A DNA stretch of 48,498 nucleotides from Caldithrix abyssi DSM 13497 (GTDB lineage Bacteria; Electryoneota; AABM5-125-24; Hatepunaeales; Hatepunaeaceae): the NCBI GenBank assembly GCA_945865405.1, contig CAMBDS010000021.1, positions 1 through 48,498 of the forward strand. The letters run 5' to 3'. Positions 35,156-43,212 of the stretch are shown here, piece after piece. The position numbers and the translations under genes are program-made. The notes under the pieces were generated by a model that saw only the letters and a program-made list of their open reading frames with translations, searched no databases and had not been told where the DNA came from. Each line of letters begins with the position of its first letter. Positions within the stretch are counted from its first letter, which is position 1.

Positions 35156-36523
35156 ATGTCAGACAAAAACAAAAAAGATTCTGACTCGATGAAGACGACT
35201 GGCTGGCGTCGCGAAAACCTGGTTCCTTCTTTGAGGGAGGTTCACTCAAGTGTCCCCATCGATAACCAGGCGAAGTTCTTTCGCAAGCTACTCGCATTCG
35301 CCGGACCGGGACTCATGGTCGCCGTTGGCTACATGGATCCGGGCAATTGGGCGACTGACCTCGCCGGAGGTGCCCAGTTCGGCTATACCTTGCTTGCCGT
35401 CGTCCTGATCTCTAACTTGATGGCGATTCTGCTCCAGCATCTCTCCTTGAAATTAGGCGTCGTCACTGGTCGTGATCTTGCGCAAGCCTGCCGCGACAAC
35501 TACTCCAAGCCGGTCAGCATGGTGCTTTGGTTCCTTTGCGAGATTGCCATCGCCGCGTGTGATCTGGCTGAGGTTATCGGCTCAGCAGTTGCACTGAATC
35601 TCTTGTTCGGATTGCCATTAATCTATGGTGTCATTCTGACTGCAGCCGATGTCCTTGTGATACTGCTTCTGCAAAATCGAGGCTTCCGCTACGTCGAGGC
35701 TCTTGTCGCCAGCCTAATCCTGATGATCGGTGTCTGCTTTGCCTACGAGTTAATCGTCGCCAAGCCCGAGCTGATGGCGCTCTTTGGGGGACTGATCCCG
35801 ACGCCGCAAATCATCACCAATCCCGGCATGCTATACATTGCAATCGGTATTCTTGGCGCGACGGTGATGCCGCACAATCTTTACCTCCACTCCAGCATCG
35901 TACAGACCCGCGCCTACAAGCGTGATGATGAAGGCAAAAAGATGGCCATAAAGTTCGCCACCATAGACTCGACGGTTGCCCTTTCGCTCGCGTTCTTCAT
36001 TAACGCCGCCATCCTGATCGTCGCCGCTGCTGCCTTTCACGGGACGGGTCATCAGGACGTCGCCGACATCAAGGACGCATACATGCTATTAACGCCTGTT
36101 CTGGGCGCGTCACTTGCCAGTACCCTGTTCGCACTGGCGTTGCTTGCTTCGGGGCAAAATTCGACCCTTACTGGCACAATGGCAGGGCAGATCGTTATGG
36201 AGGGCTTCCTCAACATCCGCTTAAGGCCGTGGATGCGAAGGCTCATCACGAGGCTTATCGCGATAATACCGGCGGTGCTTGTCGCCTGGCTTGCCGGTGA
36301 CGATGGAGTCGGGAAATTGCTTATATTGAGTCAGGTGATTCTTTCCCTTCAACTTAGCTTCGCAGTAGTGCCACTCGTGCTGTTCACCAGTGACAAGCTC
36401 AAGATGGGCAAATTCGTCAACTCAAGGACGCTGATCATTATCGCCTGGATTGTGTCGGTGATCATTATCGCCCTGAACGCTTATCTGCTCATCCAGACCT
36501 TCAGCGGCTGGTTGGCCGGTTAA
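35156..36523 (+). CDS. mntH: Nramp-family divalent metal transporter
   Basis: This proton-coupled Mn2+/Fe2+ importer sits in the inner membrane. The 455 residues have about 11 hydrophobic helices. The two metal-site signatures are intact: DPGNW in helix 1 (about residues 62-66) and MPHN in helix 6 (about 238-241), with the following [11 protein letters not shown] loop. A hydrophilic tail of about 35 residues precedes the first helix, so the exact start is open to shift. It is co-transcribed with the DtxR-family regulator, which implies shut-off when metal is sufficient. Confidence 0.96.
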   Translation: MSDKNKKDSDSMKTTGWRRENLVPSLREVHSSVPIDNQAKFFRKLLAFAGPGLMVAVGYMDPGNWATDLAGGAQFGYTLLAVVLISNLMAILLQHLSLKLGVVTGRDLAQACRDNYSKPVSMVLWFLCEIAIAACDLAEVIGSAVALNLLFGLPLIYGVILTAADVLVILLLQNRGFRYVEALVASLILMIGVCFAYELIVAKPELMALFGGLIPTPQIITNPGMLYIAIGILGATVMPHNLYLHSSIVQTRAYKRDDEGKKMAIKFATIDSTVALSLAFFINAAILIVAAAAFHGTGHQDVADIKDAYMLLTPVLGASLASTLFALALLASGQNSTLTGTMAGQIVMEGFLNIRLRPWMRRLITRLIAIIPAVLVAWLAGDDGVGKLLILSQVILSLQLSFAVVPLVLFTSDKLKMGKFVNSRTLIIIAWIVSVIIIALNAYLLIQTFSGWLAG

Positions 36524-36537
36524 AGCAGATCGGGGAA

Positions 36538-36557
36538 GACAGACATTCTTGTCTGTC
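36538..36557. repeat. Element A copy 2
   Basis: The arms gacagac and gtctgtc flank attctt. The core agacattcttgtctgtc is identical to bases 47103-47119 inside alaS. It is itself framed by a wider inverted pair, gatcggg (36528-36534) and cccgatc (36572-36578), just after the mntH stop. Confidence 0.88.
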
Positions 36558-36612
36558 ACCCTCGAGAGTGTCCCGATCATTGTGGACGCACTTTCTAAAG
36601 AAGAGACAAAAA

Positions 36613-37026
36613 ATGTATACTAAAATAATGATTCCCCTTGACAACACGCCTACCGATGCTGTCATTCTGACCCATGTCAGACCGCTGGCACTGCTTTGCA
36701 AGGCGAGCCTCATCCTGATTCACGTCGCTGATGGCTTCATGGCGCGCAATCAGCGCTATCTTGGTGAGTCGGAGGAGATGCGGCAGGATCAGGCTTATCT
36801 CGAAGAGAAGGCAAAGGAGTTGCAGAAGGAGGGGTTTGATGTGAAGGCAATCCTTGCGACTGGCGAGCCTTCCAAGGAGATCCTTAACTTTGCCAACAAG
36901 GAGAAATGTGACCTTATCGCGATGTCAACGCATGGCCATCGGGGGTTGTTAGACTTGATACTCGGAAGCGTCGCTGAGGACATCCGCCACCGCACAACCA
37001 TTCCGGTGCTGTTGGTCAGGGCTTAG
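36613..37026 (+). CDS. Universal stress protein (UspA family)
   Basis: This 137-residue cytoplasmic protein has the single-domain ATP-binding Usp fold. It begins MYTKIMIPLD, and the nucleotide signature is STHGHRGLLDLILGSVAEDI followed by PVLLVRA. I chose this ATG over a GTG 45 bases upstream because the family always begins at this strand and an AAGAGA stretch sits just before it. The molecular role is unknown; it may assist the neighbouring metal transporter, as Usp proteins often do for transporters, but that is inference. Confidence 0.92.
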   Translation: MYTKIMIPLDNTPTDAVILTHVRPLALLCKASLILIHVADGFMARNQRYLGESEEMRQDQAYLEEKAKELQKEGFDVKAILATGEPSKEILNFANKEKCDLIAMSTHGHRGLLDLILGSVAEDIRHRTTIPVLLVRA

Positions 37027-37044
37027 TTGAGCTTTTTCAGGAGT

Positions 37045-37062
37045 GCTGAAGCTTGCTTCAGC
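37045..37062. repeat. 8-bp inverted repeat
   Basis: The arms gctgaagc and gcttcagc surround tt, 19 bases past the Usp stop. It is the first of several repeats in the spacer 37027-37189. Confidence 0.65.
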
Positions 37063-37111
37063 TTGTGTTTGTGCGTGTAGCCCGCACAGCTTTGCTGGGT
37101 GGATCGCTTGG

Positions 37112-37134
37112 AGAGCGGCTTTAAAAGCCGCTCT
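37112..37134 (+). terminator. Probable terminator of the mntH/Usp transcript
   Basis: An 11-bp stem (agagcggcttt and its complement) around a single base is followed by TTTCCTTT on the plus strand. It could equally be one of the palindromic elements doing duty as a terminator. Confidence 0.6.
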
Positions 37135-37161
37135 TTCCTTTGTATCTGCTGTCCTACCTCA

Positions 37162-37189
37162 CGTACCGGCGAACCTTGTGTTCGCGCCC
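37162..37189. repeat. Element E copy 1
   Basis: The segment begins cgtaccggcgaaccttgtg and has an inverted repeat built on gcgaac and gttcgc. It closely matches bases 38921-38946, which lie inside the glycosyltransferase gene. It abuts the stop codon of the FG-GAP protein gene. Confidence 0.7.
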
Positions 37190-38890
37190 TCATCTCAGAC
37201 AAACTATTTTTTTCATGATTCTTTTTGGTTCTGAATTAGGGCTTGTCGAACTCAAAACGACGAGAAAAACGCCCGAATTTTCGGAACGCCATTCTAATGC
37301 AGTGGACTCGGAGCCACGCCTTGCCTCTTCCAAAAGCGCAACTTGACGACCGGAAATATCGAATATCTCAAGTTTGGTATTTGACATTTCTGAAATTGAA
37401 TACTCAATTTGAATGCTATTGTTGAAGGGATTGGGAGTTACCGAAAGCGACAATTCAAAGCTTTTCGGTACAGTCTCTTCAGATTCGACTCCCACCCGCC
37501 AACTTCTTGCCCCTGCAAGAATTATTGACCCATATGGCCCGTCTTGAAATCCTGCAGTAACCATAAAGTCCAAAAGAGTATCGCCGTTATAGTCACCAAT
37601 GCCCCCCAAGTACAATCCGAACCCATTGGCAGCAACTTCTCCATAGGTCGCTGTACCATTAAGTGAAATACTTGGCGATGATTCAATCCACCGAGAACCA
37701 AAATGAATGTTCATTGACCCGTCTGTGTGAAATCCGCTTCTGCTGGTCGTTATCACATCCCCGAATCCGTCCCCATTGATATCATCACCAACAACTTCGC
37801 CGTCAGATCCCCACGGTGAGGGAGCACCGTCCAAAAGACGGTCAGGATCCGGATCTGGATTTCGACTGCCAAAGAAGAGATAATAGCCCTGACGTTCTCT
37901 TGGCTGACCTTCGGGCGGATCCGCAACTAAGTATTGTATCACCCAATCATCAAACCCGTCCCCATTAACGTCGGGAACCAGCGCAAAACCATGTAGCATC
38001 GATGTATCACCTGACCGGTCTTCGTAAAACTCCCAGACCGCGACCGTGTCCATTGGATCGCCACCAAGATAGAGTGCGTAGGTAAGTTTGCGTGGATCGG
38101 TCCTGCTATCGCCATATCGAAACAAGATGTCGTCATATCCATCAGCATTCACATCGTAGCCGGTGGAGGCATTGCATTGACCAAATCTGCTTTGAGATGA
38201 TGTTCGAGAATTTAAGATAAAACTTACATCTGCGGTTGTGTCGAATTCATTTCCACCAAAGTAAATTTGTAGTGAGCTTTTATCCTCATCGATTTCGGGA
38301 TCGAATCCTCTCATAGCTACGAGATCGGAGAAGCCATCCCCATTTACATCAAAAGGTTTGCTTCTTCTCCCTAAACCGATCATAATCCCTCCGCCAACAT
38401 CTGACCGCAGAACGAATTCTGGATCATCGTCAAGTGCATTGCCTGCCTCATAGATAAGCACTTGGCCAATCTCTTCATTGACTTCTGTTTCGTCAACAAT
38501 CTGAACTGCCCACCAAGGATTTTCCGAGTCAGTTAGTCGCCCAAGGAAGTTGACATGAAAACCAAAATGGATTGGCCCAGTTCGTCCGCCTTCGATGACA
38601 AAGTCTGGCTGATCGTCCATTTCTCGGCCGCCGTAGAATAACTCGACGCGATTCGAGAACGGTTGATCTCCGTAACCGTTGTCCCAAGTTCCGTGATTGA
38701 CCAGCAGGTCATCGAACCCGTCGCCGTTCTGATCGCCGACGCAGACAAAGTCGGTAGCGAAGTCATCGACCGACGGCTGTGACGCCGTCAAATGCCCGAT
38801 AATCCTCGGTGGATCGAAGGCGAGGGCGGTGGTTGCGCACAAAGTCACCGTCAGCGCCATGAGCGTTAGTGCCGATATCACCTTCTTCAT
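37190..38890 (-). CDS. FG-GAP repeat protein with T9SS-type C-terminal domain
   Basis: This 566-residue exported protein has a signal peptide (about 1-24, ending TTALA). It then has about seven FG-GAP/integrin-alpha-like blades with calcium-type loops such as DVNGDGFSDL, DVNADGYDDI, DVNGDGFDDW and DINGDGFGDV (about 30-460). The last 85 residues begin SVTPNPFNNSIQIEYSI and carry IFDISGRQV and GVFLVVL, as in T9SS C-terminal domains. It is the second such cargo protein in the window. The start overlaps the stop of the GT9 glycosyltransferase gene by four bases. It is likely a surface beta-propeller; its ligand is unknown. Confidence 0.88.
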   Translation of the reverse strand: MKKVISALTLMALTVTLCATTALAFDPPRIIGHLTASQPSVDDFATDFVCVGDQNGDGFDDLLVNHGTWDNGYGDQPFSNRVELFYGGREMDDQPDFVIEGGRTGPIHFGFHVNFLGRLTDSENPWWAVQIVDETEVNEEIGQVLIYEAGNALDDDPEFVLRSDVGGGIMIGLGRRSKPFDVNGDGFSDLVAMRGFDPEIDEDKSSLQIYFGGNEFDTTADVSFILNSRTSSQSRFGQCNASTGYDVNADGYDDILFRYGDSRTDPRKLTYALYLGGDPMDTVAVWEFYEDRSGDTSMLHGFALVPDVNGDGFDDWVIQYLVADPPEGQPRERQGYYLFFGSRNPDPDPDRLLDGAPSPWGSDGEVVGDDINGDGFGDVITTSRSGFHTDGSMNIHFGSRWIESSPSISLNGTATYGEVAANGFGLYLGGIGDYNGDTLLDFMVTAGFQDGPYGSIILAGARSWRVGVESEETVPKSFELSLSVTPNPFNNSIQIEYSISEMSNTKLEIFDISGRQVALLEEARRGSESTALEWRSENSGVFLVVLSSTSPNSEPKRIMKKIVCLR

Positions 38891-39918
38891 TCAAAACTCC
38901 CCCAAAACTGCTCAAGTTCCCGTACGGGCGAACCTTGCGTTCGCCCTGCTTTACGCAAGTCAACCGCCTCATGTTTCCCTTCTTCAAGCGGAACCCATTG
39001 ACCCGGTGCATCCCTACCGCAAAATATTGAGAAAGTTGGCACTCCCGCTGCAACGGCAAGATGAAGGAGTCCGTTTTCCCCCGTCACAACTGCCTGACAT
39101 TTCTGCATCACTGCTGCCGCGGGTAGCAAGTCTTTCATGCCGACCCAAATGACCCGCACTCCTTGCAGATTCTCCAAATCCCTTAGAACCTCCCGTTCGT
39201 CAGGCCCTGCAAACAACAGCCACGTTGTTTTGGAGTGCTTCGCTGATTCCAAAATCAGATCGCACCAATTACTAACGCTCCACATCCGCCAGTCGCGCCG
39301 GCAGTATGGAGCAAGCCCCACAATCCGGCTTGTCTGGTCTATGCCAGCATTAACGAGGAAATCATCAGCCAGCTTATGGCAATTGGCGTCAGGGTAGAGG
39401 CGGGGGAGACTCGCTTCGGAGTCGGAAAGGGAGGGAACAGCTATGCCAAAGTTTTCCAACAGCTTGAACTTGGGAAGAGGTGCATATCCCGGCGACTCTT
39501 CGGGAGTGACCGGATGCGTAAATGCCCAGCTTCTCATCCGTCGATTGAAGCCAATCCTCGTTGGCGCCTTCGTCAACCGTGCCAGAAGTGCCGATCCGGG
39601 GGTGCTTTGAAAATCAACAACGGTATCGTATCGATTGCGCCGAAGTTGGCGGATTACAGGTAGATAACCGTGTGCCTTTGAGCCTCGATTGGGGGAGATG
39701 ATTATCTGATGGATATCGGGATTATTGCGAAGGGGTTGGGAGGGGATTCGTTCGACGAGAACGTCAAGTTGTGACGTGGGGAAGGCTTTTTTGAAAGCTT
39801 GAATAGCGGGAGTGGCGAGCAGCACGTCGCCCATTGCTCGCAACAAAATGAAAAGCACTCGCGAACCGGGGGCGATCAATTCGGGAGCGTCAGCAATCGA
39901 TTCGACAGGGTCATTCAC
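38887..39918 (-). CDS. Glycosyltransferase family 9 (heptosyltransferase-like)
   Basis: This GT-B fold enzyme of the ADP-heptose:LPS heptosyltransferase family has 343 residues. The N-terminal SRVLFILLRAMGDVLLATPAI motif and the DVLVE strand are typical, as are the C-terminal GENGLLHLAVAAGVPT nucleotide-sugar site and FGRDAPGQW. It probably adds sugars to lipopolysaccharide core at the inner face of the inner membrane; the sugar is not predictable. The last 20 codons contain a copy of element E, read as GRTQGSPVRE, beyond the conserved domain. It overlaps the histidine kinase gene by eight bases and the FG-GAP gene by four. Confidence 0.92.
   Translation of the reverse strand: MNDPVESIADAPELIAPGSRVLFILLRAMGDVLLATPAIQAFKKAFPTSQLDVLVERIPSQPLRNNPDIHQIIISPNRGSKAHGYLPVIRQLRRNRYDTVVDFQSTPGSALLARLTKAPTRIGFNRRMRSWAFTHPVTPEESPGYAPLPKFKLLENFGIAVPSLSDSEASLPRLYPDANCHKLADDFLVNAGIDQTSRIVGLAPYCRRDWRMWSVSNWCDLILESAKHSKTTWLLFAGPDEREVLRDLENLQGVRVIWVGMKDLLPAAAVMQKCQAVVTGENGLLHLAVAAGVPTFSIFCGRDAPGQWVPLEEGKHEAVDLRKAGRTQGSPVRELEQFWGSFE
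38921..38946. repeat. Element E copy 2, inside a coding sequence
   Basis: The segment begins cgtacgggcgaaccttgcg with inverted arms gggcgaa and ttcgccc. It lies in frame in the C-terminal tail of the GT9 gene and matches 37162-37188 over most of its length. Confidence 0.75.
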
Positions 39919-40687
39919 TGCATTTCAGTGAGATAACGAATTTTGCCCCGACCCCGTTATTTTCTACTGCCACCAAATCACCACCCATCGCCCGAAGTGC
40001 TGTCCTGGCATAGGATAACCCCATGCCGATGTCGCGTCTGGCACCGAGATTTTTTATCACAGGCAACTTGTGTCGGTCAAAGATATTGTCCAGTTGTTCG
40101 CTTGCCAGCAGTTCTCCGTCATCAGAAATGGTCAGCGTCCAGATTTGCTTTTTCTCGTCAAATTTGGTCTCGGACACTATCGAACCCGTACGATTGGTAT
40201 GCTTGATACAATGATCAAGCACTATTCCGACACCTCTTTCAAAGATCGATTCATCACCCAAAACCATCCTTTCTAACAGACTTTCGTTCAGAAGGAAACT
40301 TCGCGAAGATTCCTTCTGGGAAATTATCCCAATCTGCTTTTTTAAGGTTAGACCGGGATCGAAAGCCTCTTTAATCAGTGTCAATTCGCCCATCTCGATC
40401 TTGATCTGCTCGGAAAGATTGTGAATCATTGCCAGCTGATGCGCGCCCCCCTCTATGGCAGCATCAAGCAGTCGGATAGCTTTCGGTGAGAGATTTTTGC
40501 CTTCCACCAATTTAGCTACTTGCAAACTTCCCAATGTCACAGCGAGCGGATTTTTAATGTCATGAATGAACGAACGAATCATCAGATTGGTCTGGCGTTC
40601 CTGCTCGGCAATGCTGAATTCCAATTCGGCGACGCGATCATTCAATCTTGAAATAGCTTCGGTATCGCTGGGAGGTTGCTTGGGCAT
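39911..40687 (-). CDS. Degenerate cytoplasmic sensor histidine kinase
   Basis: This 258-residue protein has no membrane helix. A short coiled coil (about 10-35) leads to a HisKA-type helix with IHDIKNPLAV (His42, the phospho-acceptor candidate) and then a HATPase_c-like domain. The G2 box GMGLSYARTALRAMGGDL is fair. The N-box reads VLDHCIKHT, with His where the magnesium-binding Asn should be, and the G1 box is DDGELL instead of D-x-G-x-G. ATP binding may therefore be weak or lost, and the protein may act as a scaffold or phosphatase. No response regulator is adjacent. It shares one base with nfo upstream and overlaps the GT9 gene downstream. Confidence 0.82.
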   Translation of the reverse strand: MPKQPPSDTEAISRLNDRVAELEFSIAEQERQTNLMIRSFIHDIKNPLAVTLGSLQVAKLVEGKNLSPKAIRLLDAAIEGGAHQLAMIHNLSEQIKIEMGELTLIKEAFDPGLTLKKQIGIISQKESSRSFLLNESLLERMVLGDESIFERGVGIVLDHCIKHTNRTGSIVSETKFDEKKQIWTLTISDDGELLASEQLDNIFDRHKLPVIKNLGARRDIGMGLSYARTALRAMGGDLVAVENNGVGAKFVISLKCSE

Positions 40688-41559
40688 CAGGAGGCTAATA
40701 GCTCGTGCAATGTAGCGAGATTTCGCGCGTAATCCGGGATTTCGCCGGGGGTTTCAAGCAGTCCGGGAACATCCTTGAAGCGAGGGTCTTCGATCAATCG
40801 TTTGAACGGATGAGCGCCGATTTCGCCTTTGCCTATGTCTTCATGGCGGTCAACGCGGCTACCGAGTTTCTTCTTGGTGTCGTTCAGGTGGAAACAACTG
40901 ATCTGATTGCAACCGACAGAATTGTCGAATTCGCTGAAGACCTTGTCATAGCCTTCTTCATTCGTCCAGTCGTAACCTGCCGAATGGATGTGGCAGGTGT
41001 CAAGGCAGACACCCATCCGCTCTGGCGCGTTGGTCAGGCGCAGCATTTCGGCGATCTGATCGAACCGATAGCCGAGGTGACTACCTTGACCGGCAGTGAC
41101 CTCCAAAAGACATTTGGTTTTGCCGTCGGGGTGGTTGTCGAAGATCTGTTTCAGTGAGTCGGCGATGCGCTGGATGCCTTGCTTCTCGCTGGCGATCAAA
41201 TCTTTAGCGTCCAGCTTTTCACCGGGTGCATGCGAGCCGGGGTGGAGGACTACGCCGATCAACCCGAGCTGATCGCCGCGCATCAGTTCATCAAGGAATG
41301 CCGCTTTCGACTTCTGGCGGTTTTCTTCGACGGGTGCGCAGAGGTTGATGAGGTACGCTGCATGCGAGACGGAATGAGTGACGCCATTGGCTTTGATGCC
41401 GGCGTACCATTTCTCCAGTTCGGTCTCCTCGAACGGTTTCGCCGCCCATTGGTGCTGGTTTTTAGAGAAGATTTGTATTGCCGGTATGCCGAGCGTTTTG
41501 GCATTGACGGGTCCCTTCGAGACCCCCCCGGCTGTTGAGACGTGTGCGCCTAAGATCAT
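40687..41559 (-). CDS. nfo: Endonuclease IV
   Basis: Nfo is the AP endonuclease that cuts 5' of abasic sites in base-excision repair. The 290-residue length is typical. It starts MILGAHVSTAGGV, with HPGSHAPGE, LLEVTAGQGSHLGY, CLDTCHIHSAGYD and FHLNDTKKKLGSRVDRHEDIG carrying the zinc ligands in order. It heads an overlapping four-gene operon with the kinase, GT9 and FG-GAP genes. Confidence 0.97.
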   Translation of the reverse strand: MILGAHVSTAGGVSKGPVNAKTLGIPAIQIFSKNQHQWAAKPFEETELEKWYAGIKANGVTHSVSHAAYLINLCAPVEENRQKSKAAFLDELMRGDQLGLIGVVLHPGSHAPGEKLDAKDLIASEKQGIQRIADSLKQIFDNHPDGKTKCLLEVTAGQGSHLGYRFDQIAEMLRLTNAPERMGVCLDTCHIHSAGYDWTNEEGYDKVFSEFDNSVGCNQISCFHLNDTKKKLGSRVDRHEDIGKGEIGAHPFKRLIEDPRFKDVPGLLETPGEIPDYARNLATLHELLAS

Positions 41560-41615
41560 AGTTTATTAAAGGTTAAAGGTTTAAGATTGATTAGCTTATG
41601 TTATGAAATCTAAAC

Positions 41616-42197
41616 TCAGTTGCTCTTCACAAATCCGACAATCGCATCGATGTTCACGTTGCGGATACTTTTCAAATGCAGGACGGGGATGCGGCCTTCG
41701 TTGACTTCCAAGACCGACTCGACGATGGGGCGTTCGCGTTCGCGTGATGTCCAAACGTGACGAATAAACCCCCAGTCAACTTTCTCAAGGCAGCCGGGTG
41801 CCATATCAGGGCGGCTTTTGCCGAAGTCCCTGACGGCCCTCTTCATACATCGGTAGAAGCAACCCAGTCGTGGAAAGTCGAGCCAGATCACCCCGTCAGC
41901 GCGGGCGATGCGGATGAACAGAGTGCGGGAGTAATTGCCTTCGATGATCCAGTTTTCACCTGCGACAAGCTCTTCGACCTTGTCCATCCACTCCGGTATC
42001 GGCGTCTGCACCCAGCCGGGGTTCCAGAAGTGTCGGTCGAGGTGAATGACCTCAAGGCCGAGCCGTTCGCCAAGCTTCAACGCGAGGGTCGATTTTCCGG
42101 AACCGGGGCTGCCGAGGATCAGGATGCGGCGCAAGTTAGAATCCTTAGCTTGTTCTTCAGTGCGAATGTCGCCCATTTTGGCGTGTGATATCCACAT
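41616..42197 (-). CDS. FlaR-like P-loop kinase (adenylate kinase-related)
   Basis: This 193-residue P-loop protein is related to adenylate kinases and to proteins annotated as DNA topology modulation factor FlaR. Walker A is ILGSPGSGKSTLALKLGERL, followed by VIHLDRHFWNPGW, WIIEGNYSRT, and a lid with several Arg residues (REREPI-like). Its substrate is unknown. The annotated ATG would overlap the HicA-like gene by 41 bases; an alternative ATG at 42176 shortens that to 20. The P-loop begins near residue 24, so either start leaves a non-conserved tail. Confidence 0.85.
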   Translation of the reverse strand: MWISHAKMGDIRTEEQAKDSNLRRILILGSPGSGKSTLALKLGERLGLEVIHLDRHFWNPGWVQTPIPEWMDKVEELVAGENWIIEGNYSRTLFIRIARADGVIWLDFPRLGCFYRCMKRAVRDFGKSRPDMAPGCLEKVDWGFIRHVWTSRERERPIVESVLEVNEGRIPVLHLKSIRNVNIDAIVGFVKSN

Positions 42198-42417
42198 TGT
42201 AAAACTGCTCTTTCGTTATCCCAAGCGCTTTTATGATCGCATTCACGACAACTGAAGGAACATCCCCGGGATGAGCGGGGTAAGTAACAATCTGTTCTGG
42301 CTGGAAAGGGTTACTAAATTGTTTATGACTCCCCGACTGCCGAAGAAACTCACAGCCAAGCTCTTTGAGACGTTTCTCAAGTTTGCGACCATTCCATACG
42401 GGGTATTGCGACCCCAC
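42157..42417 (-). CDS. hicA: HicA-type mRNA interferase toxin
   Basis: This 86-residue toxin of the type II HicAB family cleaves mRNA during translation. The dsRBD-like fold is recognisable from WNGRKLEKRLKELGCEFLR followed by QSGSHKQF, which contains the catalytic His. VVVNAIIKALGIT closes the domain. The C-terminal 15 residues extend beyond the usual end and overlap the next gene. It starts one base after the HicB stop, antitoxin first. The pair looks intact and is probably autoregulated, though no operator was identified. Confidence 0.85.
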   Translation of the reverse strand: MGSQYPVWNGRKLEKRLKELGCEFLRQSGSHKQFSNPFQPEQIVTYPAHPGDVPSVVVNAIIKALGITKEQFYNVDITRQNGRHSH

Positions 42418-42633
42418 TTAAGCGACCAGAACGAATTTTGATCTAAAAGCTATTGGAATAGGCCGACCGGTATCGCGCAATGTTTCCAAGTGCGCTTTGG
42501 CCGCTTCCTGAAAATTTAGAATCGCCTCGGGCTCGGATTTGCCCGAAGAGATACAGCCGGGAAGCAACTCGCTTGTTGCGACCCAGATGCTGTCCTCGTT
42601 TTCAAGCTGAATGTCGATACGGTTAATCAGCAT
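42418..42633 (-). CDS. hicB: HicB-type antitoxin (short form)
   Basis: This 71-residue partner of the adjacent HicA has the RNase-H-like HicB fold: IDIQLENEDSIWVATSELLP then GCISSGKSEPEAILNFQEAA. It has no C-terminal DNA-binding domain, so it is the short class; autoregulation would need another mechanism. The stop directly abuts the hicA start. Confidence 0.85.
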   Translation of the reverse strand: MLINRIDIQLENEDSIWVATSELLPGCISSGKSEPEAILNFQEAAKAHLETLRDTGRPIPIAFRSKFVLVA

Positions 42634-42684
42634 TGTTGCTGCGATCCTTACTGTTTGTTTGGGTAGATGCTCAAAGACAGGCGA

Positions 42685-43092
42685 CTACCAATTTTTACGC
42701 CTTTCTTCAAATATTTTACGCGCTTCTTCAAATTCAGATTTTCTTTTTCTTGAAAATGATTTACTTCCGATATAATGACATCCGATAAAGGCAGTGAAGA
42801 AATAAATGGAAATAATCAAAATCCACTGCAGTTCGTCATAACGAATGTCCGTTCGATATATTGTCCCTCCTCCGATTAGCAGAAAGGTAACGCCCCAAAC
42901 TAAAAAGATCCGCCAATTATTAAACTCTTCCCAATACTCTTCATTTTCTCGATTAGGCTCAATTCCGAACGATAAAAAAAACTCTGTATCATAACGACCT
43001 CTTCGAAAACTATACCAAGCAATACTAAGCCAGTTAATGGCAACTAAGATTTCGAAATAATCTGCCCCAAAATGATGAAGCTCATTTAGCAT
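42685..43092 (-). CDS. Small membrane protein, three predicted helices
   Basis: I do not recognise the family. The 135-residue form starting at this ATG is preferred over a start 60 bases upstream because a GAGG site sits six bases before it and the extra residues run into a remnant gene. Hydrophobic helices lie at about 14-28, 67-83 and 91-108. A highly charged C-terminal tail (KSFSRKRKSEFEEARKIFEE) probably forms a cytoplasmic coiled coil. Its codons are more AT-rich than its neighbours, which may indicate recent arrival. It sits between a HicB remnant and the intact hicBA pair. Confidence 0.7.
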   Translation of the reverse strand: MLNELHHFGADYFEILVAINWLSIAWYSFRRGRYDTEFFLSFGIEPNRENEEYWEEFNNWRIFLVWGVTFLLIGGGTIYRTDIRYDELQWILIISIYFFTAFIGCHYIGSKSFSRKRKSEFEEARKIFEERRKNW

Positions 43093-43121
43093 AGAATCCT
43101 CAATTAATGCTTGTTGGTTCC

Positions 43122-43208
43122 CTACCACTTCGCCACGGGAACTTCCGGGCAATAGCCGTTGACGTATTTCTCGCCTTGCTCGAGGACGAGATGAAAATTG
43201 TGGGGCAT
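43122..43208 (-). pseudogene. Truncated HicB-like antitoxin remnant
   Basis: A 28-codon frame starts four bases after the DUF2283 gene and reads FHLVLEQGEKYVNGYCPEVP before a stop. This is the first strand-turn-strand of HicB/UPF0150 antitoxins, which normally continue with GCxSQG. It is either a decayed gene or a very short peptide; decay is more likely. Confidence 0.6.
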
Positions 43209-43212
43209 TGGC

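Noticed and set aside
36568-36612. Upstream GTG start for the universal stress protein
   Set aside because: It would add 15 residues before the invariant first strand of the Usp fold.
42685-43152. Longer start for the small membrane protein
   Set aside because: The extra 20 residues overlap the HicB stub and lack a ribosome site, whereas the ATG at 43092 has GAGG.
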